Origin: Aquimonas sp. | Lineage (GTDB): Bacteria > Pseudomonadota > Gammaproteobacteria > Xanthomonadales > Xanthomonadaceae | DNA: 64,000 bases | Direction of reading: 5' to 3' | Assembly: GCA_022241605.1 (NCBI GenBank) | Contig: JAKOMQ010000014.1 | Location: 39,728 to 103,727, forward strand | Shown here: positions 44,490 to 52,178 of the stretch, one piece after another | How the letters are laid out: each line of letters begins with the position of its first letter | Position numbering within the stretch: position 1 is the stretch's first letter | Program-made: the position numbers and the translations under genes | Notes under the pieces: model-generated | Told to the model about the DNA's origin: nothing | Database searches by the model: none | The model's input: the letters and a program-made list of their open reading frames with translations, nothing else

Positions 44490-46391
44490 TCAGCGAGATT
44501 GCAGCGGCGGCACCTGCTCGAAGCCATTGGCGAACAGCGCTTCGGGCAGCTGCAGGCGCAGCTCAAGCTCGACGCTGGATTCCGCGGCAACCAGCGGCAG
44601 CACCGCCAGCCGGTAGTCCTGCGGCGCACCCAGCCCGTGGGCGCGGGTGAGCAGGGGCAGCGGCTGCTCCGCCATGAAGGCCGCCCAGGGGTACTCGGAG
44701 GGGATCGGCCGCAGCCACAGGGTGGCGCCGGCGACGTCGGTATCGCCATCGTTGTGCAGGCGCAGGCGCAGCAGGCTGGGCGTGCTCTCCAACAGCTCCA
44801 GGCGCAGGTCCTCGCGCTGCAGCCACCAGGCCAGGATCGTGTCGAGGCGCTGCATCCAGAAATCGCCGTCGTCGCGAGCACGGGCCAGGATAGCTTCGAC
44901 CTCGGCAAGCACGTGCGGGCGCACCGGCGGGCCGGACATGTCGCCGGCGGTGCGGCCCTCCAGCACCCAGGGGTGGGTGACCCAATTGAACAGGCCGCGC
45001 CGGCTGGCCATGAAGCGGGCCTTGTCGACCATCAGGGCTTCGAATTGGGCCGGGGAGGCCTCGAACTCATCCAGCAGGATGAAGTCCATCGGCGCCGAGG
45101 GCGGCAGGCTCCAGACCTCGCCCGTCCACCACGGCAGGCTGCACTCGCACCAAACGTCCTGGTCGCTGCTGTCGTAGGCCAGGCCGGCGCTGGCGGTGGC
45201 GCGCCAGGTAGCCGGCCCCAGAGCGAGATTGGGCGCACGAAACCCTAGCAATGGCGGCACGCCGGGCGCGCTGTTTTCGATGAGCTGACGCATCTGCGCG
45301 AGCCGCGCCGCCTGTACCGCCTCGCTCTGCCCCTCGAAGCGGACATGGATGTCGCCATGACCCGCGATCTCGGTGCCGGCTGCCAGCAGGGCCTGCACGA
45401 CCTGCGGATTCTCGACCGCGCCCTCAGTGCCGGGCTGTCCACCCGACTGGCCAAGCAGGAAGAACGTGCCGAACTCGGCCAGCCCCAGCCGCGCAAAGAT
45501 ATCCAGCAGGGCCGGCACCGCGGTGCGCATGGCCGCGCTTTCGGTGTCGGCGGTAAACGCGTAGGCGGCACGCGCGCCCTGCGGCCAATGGCCGAGCTGG
45601 ATCACCGCGCTGCGGGTATTGAGCCAGGCCAGGCCTTCCTGGATTGGCGTCCGCCAGGCCAGCGGGTACTCCCAGTCGGCATAGACCCCGGGCAGGGCGC
45701 CGAACCACAGGCTGCGGCCATCGCCGAAGGCATGCGCGAACACCGCACCGGCATCGTCCGGGGCAGTCCAGGCCTCATCGCTGGCGCGCCAGCGCGCCAG
45801 CCGGCTGGCGCCGCTGGCGCTGGCCGCGTAGGCCGGCCACGCGCTGCGATTGAGCAGCTGGGGGATGGTCGGCAGCTCCGAGCCCGGCAGCGGCGGCACC
45901 TGCATGACGGGCCCGGTCCAGAAGCTGCCGGTAGCCACCGGGTGCTCCACGCCGAAGCGGATCTCGTCCAGCGGCGGCCGCCCCGGCCGGCTGCGCGTAA
46001 GAGCCTGCAGCGCGCTCACGCCAAGCACGTCCTCCAGGCCGAGGCCTGAGCGGCCGCTGGCCAACAGGCCACCCCCCTCAGCCACCCAGGCGCGCACGGC
46101 GGCGGCGGATCCGGAATCCAGCGACACATGGGCCAATACCAGCGTTGCGTGCCCCTCAAGCGCGCCTGGAGGCAGCGGCTGACCGGCGCCAAGCGGCAGG
46201 TCCAACCAGGGCGTGCGCTGCTCGGCCAGGGCCTCGCGAATGCCGCGCGCGTCCAGTGCCGATACCGGATCGTCCAGGTCGAACACCAGCAGCACCTGCG
46301 GCGACAGCGCAGCGGCGCTGGAGGCCAGCCACAGCAGGAGCAGGGGCAGCAGGGCGGACAGGCGAAGGGTCGGGCGCGTGGAAGCAGTCAT
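44490..46391 (-). CDS. Exported polysaccharide-deacetylase-like protein
   Basis: 633 residues from the ATG at 46391, with a Sec signal peptide. An N-terminal glutamine-amidotransferase-like part (residues about 30-240) precedes a NodB-like barrel: YAFTADTES in place of TFDDG, AGHGDIHV giving the HxxxH metal site, and GFRAPNL as the third motif. The Asp and His pair are kept, so metal-dependent de-N-acylation is plausible. The C-terminal part is beta-rich and ends ALFANGFEQVPPLQSR, a tail like that of the beta-helix protein at 29842. The first 183 bases of the gene are duplicated 3136 bases away. Confidence 0.75.
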   Translation of the reverse strand: MTASTRPTLRLSALLPLLLLWLASSAAALSPQVLLVFDLDDPVSALDARGIREALAEQRTPWLDLPLGAGQPLPPGALEGHATLVLAHVSLDSGSAAAVRAWVAEGGGLLASGRSGLGLEDVLGVSALQALTRSRPGRPPLDEIRFGVEHPVATGSFWTGPVMQVPPLPGSELPTIPQLLNRSAWPAYAASASGASRLARWRASDEAWTAPDDAGAVFAHAFGDGRSLWFGALPGVYADWEYPLAWRTPIQEGLAWLNTRSAVIQLGHWPQGARAAYAFTADTESAAMRTAVPALLDIFARLGLAEFGTFFLLGQSGGQPGTEGAVENPQVVQALLAAGTEIAGHGDIHVRFEGQSEAVQAARLAQMRQLIENSAPGVPPLLGFRAPNLALGPATWRATASAGLAYDSSDQDVWCECSLPWWTGEVWSLPPSAPMDFILLDEFEASPAQFEALMVDKARFMASRRGLFNWVTHPWVLEGRTAGDMSGPPVRPHVLAEVEAILARARDDGDFWMQRLDTILAWWLQREDLRLELLESTPSLLRLRLHNDGDTDVAGATLWLRPIPSEYPWAAFMAEQPLPLLTRAHGLGAPQDYRLAVLPLVAAESSVELELRLQLPEALFANGFEQVPPLQSR

Positions 46392-46459
46392 CACATGGGT
46401 GCACACTGGAGGCATCCGTAGCTTCAAGCAGATCGCGTGCCAGATCCGTCATGAGCCCG
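46208..46459. repeat. 252-bp direct repeat, left copy
   Basis: Covers the first part of the deacetylase-like gene, the 59-base divergent promoter gap and the first codons of an adenylating-enzyme gene. The copy at 49344-49595 matches with about five mismatches by eye (98%). Similarity stops at both edges except for a weakly similar adenylase remnant on the right. The repeats bound the peptide-permease cassette. Confidence 0.9.
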
Positions 46460-46683
46460 GCCCTCACACACTCCGTCCTTGCCTCGCCCAGCGCCTGGGA
46501 GACCGGCCGCGCGGCCTGGCTGGTGGCGCAGGCGGCTGCAGTCGCACCGAGCGGGTCGCCGACGTGGAGGCCCGGCTGTAGCCTCCGGCACCGGGCCGGG
46601 CCGAACTTGCAGCCCTGCTGGATGATCCCAATCGTCAAGCGTTTGCGCTGAGCGACGGCGCGGTCAGCTTGCGGTTGCGGTCA
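46451..46683 (+). pseudogene. Remnant of a PaaK-like adenylating enzyme gene
   Basis: Begins ATGAGCCCG like the intact gene at 49587. The part up to about 46548 encodes an equivalent of ESGRAAWLVALAA (here ETGRAAWLVAQAA); about 175 bases of the intact gene are then missing, and from 46563 the frame reads VEARL, a stop, PPAPGRAELAALLDDPN, matching FEAWLCPPAPGRAEVAALLADPD of the intact protein. It ends at the stop of the permease gene. Divergence from the intact gene is clearly higher than in the adjacent 252-bp repeat. Confidence 0.8.
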
Positions 46684-49098
46684 TCCCGCCCGCAGCAGCG
46701 AGGCCATGTCGGGCCGCATCGCGCGCAGTGCGCTCGGCATGGCGGAGACGCAGGCAAGCAGGACGCTCAGCAAAGAAGCAAACACGAGGTGACCGGCGTC
46801 GACCCTCAGCAACAAGCCGCTCGCGTCATCAGTTGCTGCAGCGAGGCGATACATCGCCGCACCCGCCAGGCTGCCTGCAAGGCCAAGGGCCAAAGCGAGC
46901 AGTTGAACCCGGGAGAAAAGCCGGCGAGGTGCGATTCCCAGCGCGGCACGCACGGCGTCGCTGCCCGCATTCCTCTCCTGCCAGAGTGCGAGCACAGCAG
47001 TGAGTCCGGCCGCGGCTATCAATGACAGGGTCAATGCGAGGCCCGTCGCAACCAGCGATGTATCCAGCATTGGCGAGGTGCGGCGAGATTGGATGCTGCG
47101 CAGATCGACGACCTCCGCAACCTGGGCGCCTTCCCACACGCGCGAGGGAACGGGCTCAAGTCGATTGCGCAGCAGTTCGCGGCCCTCGTCCCTGATGATC
47201 GAATTCGACTTCATCAGGTAGTAACTCCTCGGTCCCGGCGCGCTGACGGAAGAGATGAAGACCCTGGGTGCCGCATCGGCATTCCCGGGATCGATGATCG
47301 CCTCGGCCACGCCGACCACGGTGCGCTCGAAGTCGAAAGGATCTTCCCCGGCATCGGCGCGTCGGGTCAGGCGAATTCGCTGCCCCAAGGCTGCCGTCGG
47401 CTCGCCCCAGACTCGCTGCGCAAGAGCGGTATCGATGACCGCCCAGTCCGACTCTTCCTCGTCAACGCCCAAGCGACCGGCCCGCAGCGGGACTCCCAGC
47501 AGGGAAGGCAAGCCCGCAGAGCTCTCGACTACCGCAACCGTGCCCGCGTCGCCCTCCAGCAACCCAGGCACTTCGATACGCCGGCTCCTGTAGAAGCTAT
47601 GGTTTGGCTCGCCGGGAACCCAGGTGGACCAGGCGGTTCGCTCAATCCCGCGGACATCGGCCACTGCAGCATCCATACCTTCGACCAAGCGCTGGCCGCG
47701 GCTCCGGCTGAGAAAGGGAAGCCCGAGGCCTGCATAGTCGACCATGGCGACCGCGACACGTGGGGAGGCCTCGTAGGTTTCCGCCCCCTTTCGGATATCC
47801 CGAATCTGATCCAGGCTCGCCATGGCAAGCGACAGGGCGAGCGAGGCGAAGCCGATCTGCAGCACCAGAAACACCGGGATGGCTGCTGAGTAGCTACCGC
47901 CGCCGCGCATCGGTGCCCTGACCGAAGCGGCCGCCTTGATCATCGCACCGCCCGCCAAGCCCATCACGGCCAAAGTCGCGAGGAGACCCAAGGGAACAGC
48001 AACCGAGCCCGCTTGCAGTAGCGAGGCGATGCGAGCCGCGGCGCTCGCATCGAGCCCACCAGCGGCGAAAATGTATCCAAGCCCGCCCAGCACGCTCCCG
48101 AGCAGTGCGGCCGCAAGCACGGGATAGGCGAATGCGCTCGCTGCATGCTTGAGGAGGTCGACTCCCCTGGCGCCCAGCACGACACGCACGGCAAGCGCCG
48201 CGCGCGCCGCATTCAGCTTTGCCAAGGTCCACAGCACCAGCGTTACCAGCGAAAAGCTGTAGCCAAGGAATCCGGCAAGTCGGACCTGAGCCATCTGTTC
48301 GCCGCGCAACCTGTGGGCCAAGGGCTCCTGGGTCACTCCGTCCGACAAATTGAGGCGTGCATCCTTCGATTCGCCTTCTGCTGCCCCCAACCGGGCATGC
48401 GCAGCGGCAAGCCCGGCTTCCAGTTGTTCCATCGCCATTGATGCAGGCGCTGACGCCAAGCCCCAGAGGGAGAGGCTGAGGTCGGGGCTACGCGAGGCTG
48501 CGCCACCCAGAATCGGACCCAAGTCGGAAACAGGCAGGACCAACCCGACTGCCGGAGATCCAAAAGACTCCAGCAAGCCGCTGGGTAGGGAGCCGATCAG
48601 CGTAGTGGAGCCTTGGCTCACCGCCAGCGCCATGCCCGATACCGAGTTCGAGCCGGCGATCCGTTGCGCCAGTGCCGGACCGACGAGAGCTGTGCCCGGA
48701 GCCAACCCGTTCCGGCGCTCAGACGCCGGCGCCCCGAGCTCAAGCCCCACAGCCTCGAACCAGCGGGGGTCAACGAACAATGCGTGGACGCGGGTCAGCG
48801 TGCCCTCAAGTTGGATCATGACCGGTACGCGAAGGTATCCCGCCAGCCTGATCGGCTCGGAAACGCCCTCGGCCAACTGCCTGTGCAACTCAGGCCAGAG
48901 CGGTTCTGGCATGGCCCCGGGCGAAGACTGTACCGAAAGGGTTCGCAGCCGGAGATCGTGAACCGTCTCCCATCTCGAAGGCCGGGAGTGATCGTCAAGC
49001 AGCGCCAGAACCACCGTGAGAAGCGCCAGCGAAAGCGCCATCCCTGTCAGGGGCAACCAGCTGTGATGGAACAGACCGAATCTGTTTTCTCTAGCCAA
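46681..49098 (-). CDS. Orphan duplicated FtsX/MacB-type ABC permease (ADOP-like)
   Basis: 805 residues from a TTG at 49098 with GGGGAG six bases upstream. Architecture is a duplicated MacB/FtsX permease: one N-terminal helix (WLPLTGMALSLALLTVVLALL), a periplasmic domain, three helices (about 275-405), another helix near 420, a second periplasmic domain and three C-terminal helices (about 685-800). This matches the acidobacterial duplicated orphan permease form. No ATPase or membrane-fusion gene is adjacent. The region is less G+C-rich than its flanks. A short Cys-rich peptide gene lies 77 bases upstream, so peptide export or sensing is a reasonable guess. Confidence 0.82.
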   Translation of the reverse strand: MARENRFGLFHHSWLPLTGMALSLALLTVVLALLDDHSRPSRWETVHDLRLRTLSVQSSPGAMPEPLWPELHRQLAEGVSEPIRLAGYLRVPVMIQLEGTLTRVHALFVDPRWFEAVGLELGAPASERRNGLAPGTALVGPALAQRIAGSNSVSGMALAVSQGSTTLIGSLPSGLLESFGSPAVGLVLPVSDLGPILGGAASRSPDLSLSLWGLASAPASMAMEQLEAGLAAAHARLGAAEGESKDARLNLSDGVTQEPLAHRLRGEQMAQVRLAGFLGYSFSLVTLVLWTLAKLNAARAALAVRVVLGARGVDLLKHAASAFAYPVLAAALLGSVLGGLGYIFAAGGLDASAAARIASLLQAGSVAVPLGLLATLAVMGLAGGAMIKAAASVRAPMRGGGSYSAAIPVFLVLQIGFASLALSLAMASLDQIRDIRKGAETYEASPRVAVAMVDYAGLGLPFLSRSRGQRLVEGMDAAVADVRGIERTAWSTWVPGEPNHSFYRSRRIEVPGLLEGDAGTVAVVESSAGLPSLLGVPLRAGRLGVDEEESDWAVIDTALAQRVWGEPTAALGQRIRLTRRADAGEDPFDFERTVVGVAEAIIDPGNADAAPRVFISSVSAPGPRSYYLMKSNSIIRDEGRELLRNRLEPVPSRVWEGAQVAEVVDLRSIQSRRTSPMLDTSLVATGLALTLSLIAAAGLTAVLALWQERNAGSDAVRAALGIAPRRLFSRVQLLALALGLAGSLAGAAMYRLAAATDDASGLLLRVDAGHLVFASLLSVLLACVSAMPSALRAMRPDMASLLRAG

Positions 49099-49129
49099 AA
49101 CCGCTCCCCACCTGCTCAGAAGTCGCTCG

Positions 49130-49159
49130 ATGCGCTCCCGAGACTAGCCGGGAGCGCAT
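49130..49159 (-). promoter_or_regulatory. Hairpin between the peptide gene and the permease gene
   Basis: ATGCGCTCCCG and CGGGAGCGCAT pair perfectly over 11 bp around an 8-base loop, 16 bases after the peptide stop. There is no T-run on the minus strand. It may act as an attenuator or processing site giving more peptide than permease message, as is common behind precursor-peptide genes. Confidence 0.55.
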
Positions 49160-49175
49160 TGAGCAGGGAGGGAGC

Positions 49176-49292
49176 TTAGCGTTCTTCCTTTTCGCCTTCT
49201 TCTTCATCTTCGCAATCGGCGCCGGAAGGACACGTGCAACCGCATTGATCGTCCAGATTCAACGCGGCAGATTCAATTCCGAAACGCAACAT
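49176..49292 (-). CDS. Short Cys-rich acidic peptide (possible precursor peptide)
   Basis: 38 residues from the ATG at 49292: a leader-like start (LRFGIESAALNLDD), a core QCGCTCPSGADC with four cysteines in 11 residues, and a very acidic end of EDEEEGEKEER type. The track ORF is longer (from 49388) but its extra part is read antisense through duplicated DNA. Base composition and codon use (GAA, GAT, AAT) differ from neighbours. Size, Cys cluster and the permease downstream recall RiPP or metallo-peptide precursors, yet no modifying enzyme is evident unless the nearby adenylating enzyme takes part. Coding status is inferred, not proven. Confidence 0.5.
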   Translation of the reverse strand: MLRFGIESAALNLDDQCGCTCPSGADCEDEEEGEKEER

Positions 49293-49527
49293 GCTCTTTG
49301 AGGGCTTCGGCGAAGACCTCAGGAGGGGGGCACCAAGCTGGCGAGGGCGTGCGCTGCTCAGCCAGGGCCTCGCGAATGCCGCGCGCATCCAGTGCCGATA
49401 CCGGATCGTCCAGGTCGAACACCAGCAGCACCTGCGGCGACAGCGCAGCGGCGCTGGAGGCCAGCCACAGCAGGAGCAAGGGCAGCAGGGCGGACAGGCG
49501 AAGGGTCGGGCGCGTGGAAGCAGTCAT
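49273..49527 (-). pseudogene. Truncated copy of the deacetylase-like gene (5' end only)
   Basis: 84 codons from the duplicated ATG. It keeps the complete signal peptide and the DLDDPVSALDARGIREAL segment of the protein at 44490, then leaves the repeat and runs about 23 codons through new sequence (CPPPEVFAEALKEHV) to a stop. Its 3' end overlaps the start of the Cys-rich peptide gene by 20 bases, so translation of the relic could couple to the peptide. The duplicated promoter may drive the cassette. Confidence 0.7.
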
Positions 49528-49595
49528 CACATGGGTGCACACTGGGGGCATCCGCAGCTTCAAGCAGATCGCGTGCCAGATCCGTCATGAGCCCG
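49344..49595. repeat. 252-bp direct repeat, right copy
   Basis: Partner of 46208-46459 at an offset of 3136 bases. It holds the start of the truncated deacetylase copy, the divergent promoter gap and the first codons of the intact adenylating enzyme. Recombination between the two copies would remove the cassette exactly and restore a simple divergent gene pair. Confidence 0.9.
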
Positions 49596-50999
49596 CCCCC
49601 AGCCAGCGTTCCGTCCCCCGCAGTCAGCGCCATGGAATCCGGCCGCGCGGCGTGGCTGGTCGCGCTGGCGGCCGGCCTCGACGCGGCGGGGCTTCAAGCG
49701 CTTCAGCTGCGTCGCCTGCAGGCCCTGCTGCGCGAGGTGCGCGAACGCTCGGCCCTGCACCGGACACGGCTGCCGCCGCCGCTGCCGGCCGGCTGTCGCC
49801 TGGACGCGCAGCTGGCCGCGCTGCCGGTCTGCGGCCGCGCCGATCTGATGGCCGACTTCGAAGCCTGGCTGTGTCCGCCGGCGCCGGGCCGGGCCGAGGT
49901 CGCCGCCCTGCTGGCCGACCCGGATGGCCTCGGCAGCGGCCTGAGCGGCGGCGCTGCGGCCTGGGAGAGTTCGGGCACCCAGGGCCGGCCGGGCTGGTTC
50001 CTCGCGCCGCCGCAGGCGCTGGCGGTCTACGACGCGCTGGAGGCCCAACGCGGCGGCGGCCGGCTTGCCAGTCAGGTGCTGCTGCAGGGCGGCCGGCTGG
50101 CGCTGGCGGTGGCCACCGGCGGCCACTTCGCCAGCCGCGTCGCCTTCGCCCGCCAGCGGCAGTCCCTGCCCTGGCTGGGCGCGCAGCTGACCGAGATCAG
50201 CCTGATCCAGCCGCTGCCCGCGCTGCTGGCCGAACTGCAGTCCCTGCAGCCGCGACTGCTGGCGACCTATCCCAGCGCCGCCCTTGTGCTGGCGACGGAG
50301 CAGGCGGCCGGACGCCTGCAGCTGCGTCTGGAGGCCCTGCTGACCGGCGGCGAAACCCTGACCGAGGCGGAACGCAGCCATCTGCAGTGGGCGTTCGGCT
50401 GCCCGGTGCGCAACAGCTACGGCGCCTCCGAGTTCCTGTGCATCGCCAGCGACTGCAGTCACGGCCGGCTGCACCTGAACGCCGACTGGGTGCTGCTGGA
50501 ACCGGTGGATACGCGCCTGCGGCCGATGCCGCACGGCCGCTGGTCGGCGGCCTGCCTGCTCACGAATCTGGCCAATCCGCTGCAGCCGCTGCTGCGCTAT
50601 CGACTGGATGACCGCATCCGCTACACCGGCGAGGCCTGCCCCTGCGGCTCGGCCCTGCCGGTGATCGAGGTGCAGGGCCGCCGCGATGCGGTGCTGCAGC
50701 TGCAGGGCGCAGACGGCGAGCGGCAGGCGGTTCTGCCGCTGGCGCTGTCGACCGTGCTGGAGGAAGAGGCCGGCGTGTTCGACTTCGAGCTGGTGCAGCG
50801 CGGCCCGCGTCGCCTGCAGCTGCGGGTGTCCGCGCGCGGCGCGCAGGCTGAACAGGAACTCGCCCGCGGCCGTGCGGCGCTGCAGGCCTGGCTGAAGTCG
50901 CAGGGGCTGAGCGGCCTGCGCATCGAGGGCGCCAGCGGCTGCCGGCTGGGCCTGGGGCGCAGCGGCAAGCTGCGGCGGGTGCGGGTGGAGCGGAGCTGA
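49587..50999 (+). CDS. PaaK-like adenylate-forming enzyme (F390 synthetase-related)
   Basis: 470 residues from the ATG at 49587. ANL-superfamily motifs: ESSGTQGRPGWF phosphate loop, RNSYGASEFLCIASDC (A5-type motif), YRLDDRIRYTGEACPCGSALP and a C-terminal domain with GRSGKLRRV. It resembles phenylacetate-CoA ligase and coenzyme F390 synthetase relatives that activate carboxylic acids. The substrate is unknown. In the ancestral order it would be divergent from the deacetylase-like gene with 59 bases between starts; the cassette now separates them. Confidence 0.8.
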   Translation: MSPPPASVPSPAVSAMESGRAAWLVALAAGLDAAGLQALQLRRLQALLREVRERSALHRTRLPPPLPAGCRLDAQLAALPVCGRADLMADFEAWLCPPAPGRAEVAALLADPDGLGSGLSGGAAAWESSGTQGRPGWFLAPPQALAVYDALEAQRGGGRLASQVLLQGGRLALAVATGGHFASRVAFARQRQSLPWLGAQLTEISLIQPLPALLAELQSLQPRLLATYPSAALVLATEQAAGRLQLRLEALLTGGETLTEAERSHLQWAFGCPVRNSYGASEFLCIASDCSHGRLHLNADWVLLEPVDTRLRPMPHGRWSAACLLTNLANPLQPLLRYRLDDRIRYTGEACPCGSALPVIEVQGRRDAVLQLQGADGERQAVLPLALSTVLEEEAGVFDFELVQRGPRRLQLRVSARGAQAEQELARGRAALQAWLKSQGLSGLRIEGASGCRLGLGRSGKLRRVRVERS

Positions 51000-51114
51000 A
51001 GCGGTCCGCCTCCGCAGCTGCCCGCAATCCGCCCGAACTGCCGCCCGAGCTTGCCCCATCGTCAGAGGAAGCTTGTCCTCGGCGCATCCCCGCGCCCAGC
51101 CCAAGAGCCTCCCC

Positions 51115-51432
51115 ATGAAGCGTTCGATCATTCTGACCTGCCTGTTCACCCTGGCCCTGGCCAGCACCCACGGCGATGCCCATGCCGCCCGCAAGGACTG
51201 CGACGCACTGCGCGCGGAGATCGCCACCCGCATCGAGTCCAACGGCGTGCGCTACTACCAGCTGCAGGTGGTGGAGCCGGACGCAGTCGACGTCGGCCGT
51301 ATCGTCGGCAGCTGCAACGGCGGCAGCCGGCGCATCGCCTACCAGCGCCTGCCGGGGCCGATGGAGGCCGAGCTGCCGACCTTCGCCGCCGCGCCGACGC
51401 CGCTGGAGACGCGGGCGCAGGACGAGATCTGA
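51115..51432 (+). CDS. DUF1161 family small exported protein
   Basis: 105 residues from the ATG at 51115: a Sec signal peptide ending AHAARK and the DUF1161 pattern CDALRAEIATRIESNGVRYYQLQVV followed by GRIVGSCNGGSRRIAYQR. Two cysteines could form a disulfide in the periplasm. E. coli members include YdjM-like exported proteins of unknown role; I make no functional claim. It lies between the adenylating enzyme and ogt on the same strand. Confidence 0.85.
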   Translation: MKRSIILTCLFTLALASTHGDAHAARKDCDALRAEIATRIESNGVRYYQLQVVEPDAVDVGRIVGSCNGGSRRIAYQRLPGPMEAELPTFAAAPTPLETRAQDEI

Positions 51433-51482
51433 AGCACCTGATCGAGGCCGCAGGCGCGCCTGCGCGATGCGAAAATGCCGGA

Positions 51483-52049
51483 ATGAACCCACCTGCCCCT
51501 CCCGCATCGGCCCGCTACGCGCTGCCCACCCCGCTCGGCAAGCTCTGGCTGTGCCTGCGCGAAGGTCAGCCGGTGGCGATCGACTGGGCCGACAACCGCG
51601 AGCGCCTGCAGCGCAATGCCGGCCCCGCTGGTCCAGCTGGCGCGGTCGAGGACGCCGCCGCCAGCGCCCTGCTGGAGCGCCTGCGCCGCTACTTCGAGGG
51701 CGCGCTGGACGCGCTTCAAGGCCTGCCTCTGCCGCCCGGCGGCAGCGCATTCCAGCGCGCGGTGTGGACAGCGACCGCGGCGATACCGGCAGGCGAGGTG
51801 CGCAGCTACGCCGGCTTGGCCGAGAGCTTGGGTCGCCCCGGCAGCGCCCGCGCGGTGGCCACCGCACTGGCCGCCAACCCCTGCCTGCTGTGGGTGCCCT
51901 GCCACCGCGTGGTCGGCAGCGACGGCCGACTGGCCGGCTACGCCGCCGGCGTGGAGCGCAAGCGCTGGCTGCTGGAGCACGAGGGACATCTGGCGCGGCT
52001 GGGCAGCGGGGCCTCGGCGCTCGGCAGCCGGGTGCAAGCGCCAGGCTAG
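51483..52049 (+). CDS. ogt: Methylated-DNA--[protein]-cysteine S-methyltransferase
   Basis: 188 residues from the ATG at 51483. The suicide active site is LLWVPCHRVVGSDGRLAGYAAGVERKRWLLEHE (Cys in PCHR), preceded by the FQRAVWTATAAIPAGEVRSYAGLAESLGRPGSARAV helix-turn-helix block. It repairs O6-alkylguanine and O4-alkylthymine by transferring the alkyl group to itself. There is no Ada-type N-terminal domain. A repeat element separates it from the convergent lactate permease gene. Confidence 0.93.
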   Translation: MNPPAPPASARYALPTPLGKLWLCLREGQPVAIDWADNRERLQRNAGPAGPAGAVEDAAASALLERLRRYFEGALDALQGLPLPPGGSAFQRAVWTATAAIPAGEVRSYAGLAESLGRPGSARAVATALAANPCLLWVPCHRVVGSDGRLAGYAAGVERKRWLLEHEGHLARLGSGASALGSRVQAPG

Positions 52050-52052
52050 GGT

Positions 52053-52161
52053 AGTGATTCGCACTTGAGCGAACGCATCTGCGGCGACCTCGGCAAGGCT
52101 GTCAGCCTTGCTCCGCCACACAAATCCGCTGGCAGCGACTGTCCGCCAAGCACCAGTCACT
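52053..52161. repeat. Repeat element with terminal inverted repeats, copy 2
   Basis: A 109-bp unit in opposite orientation to copy 1 at 13357-13508. The left end is AGTGATTCGCACTTG (52053-52067); the right end, CAAGCACCAGTCACT (52147-52161), is a degraded mirror. Shared internal blocks are CGGCAAGGCTGTCAGCCTTG, CACACAAATCCGCT and GCAGCGACTGTC, read on the plus strand. Like copy 1 it lies between two convergent stop codons. Confidence 0.75.
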
Positions 52162-52178
52162 GCACTGGCGGCGACTGC

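Noticed and set aside
49176-49388. Longer 70-codon version of the Cys-rich peptide
   Set aside because: The extra 32 codons lie in duplicated or junction DNA and give a basic, unfamily-like leader; the ATG at 49292 is preferred.
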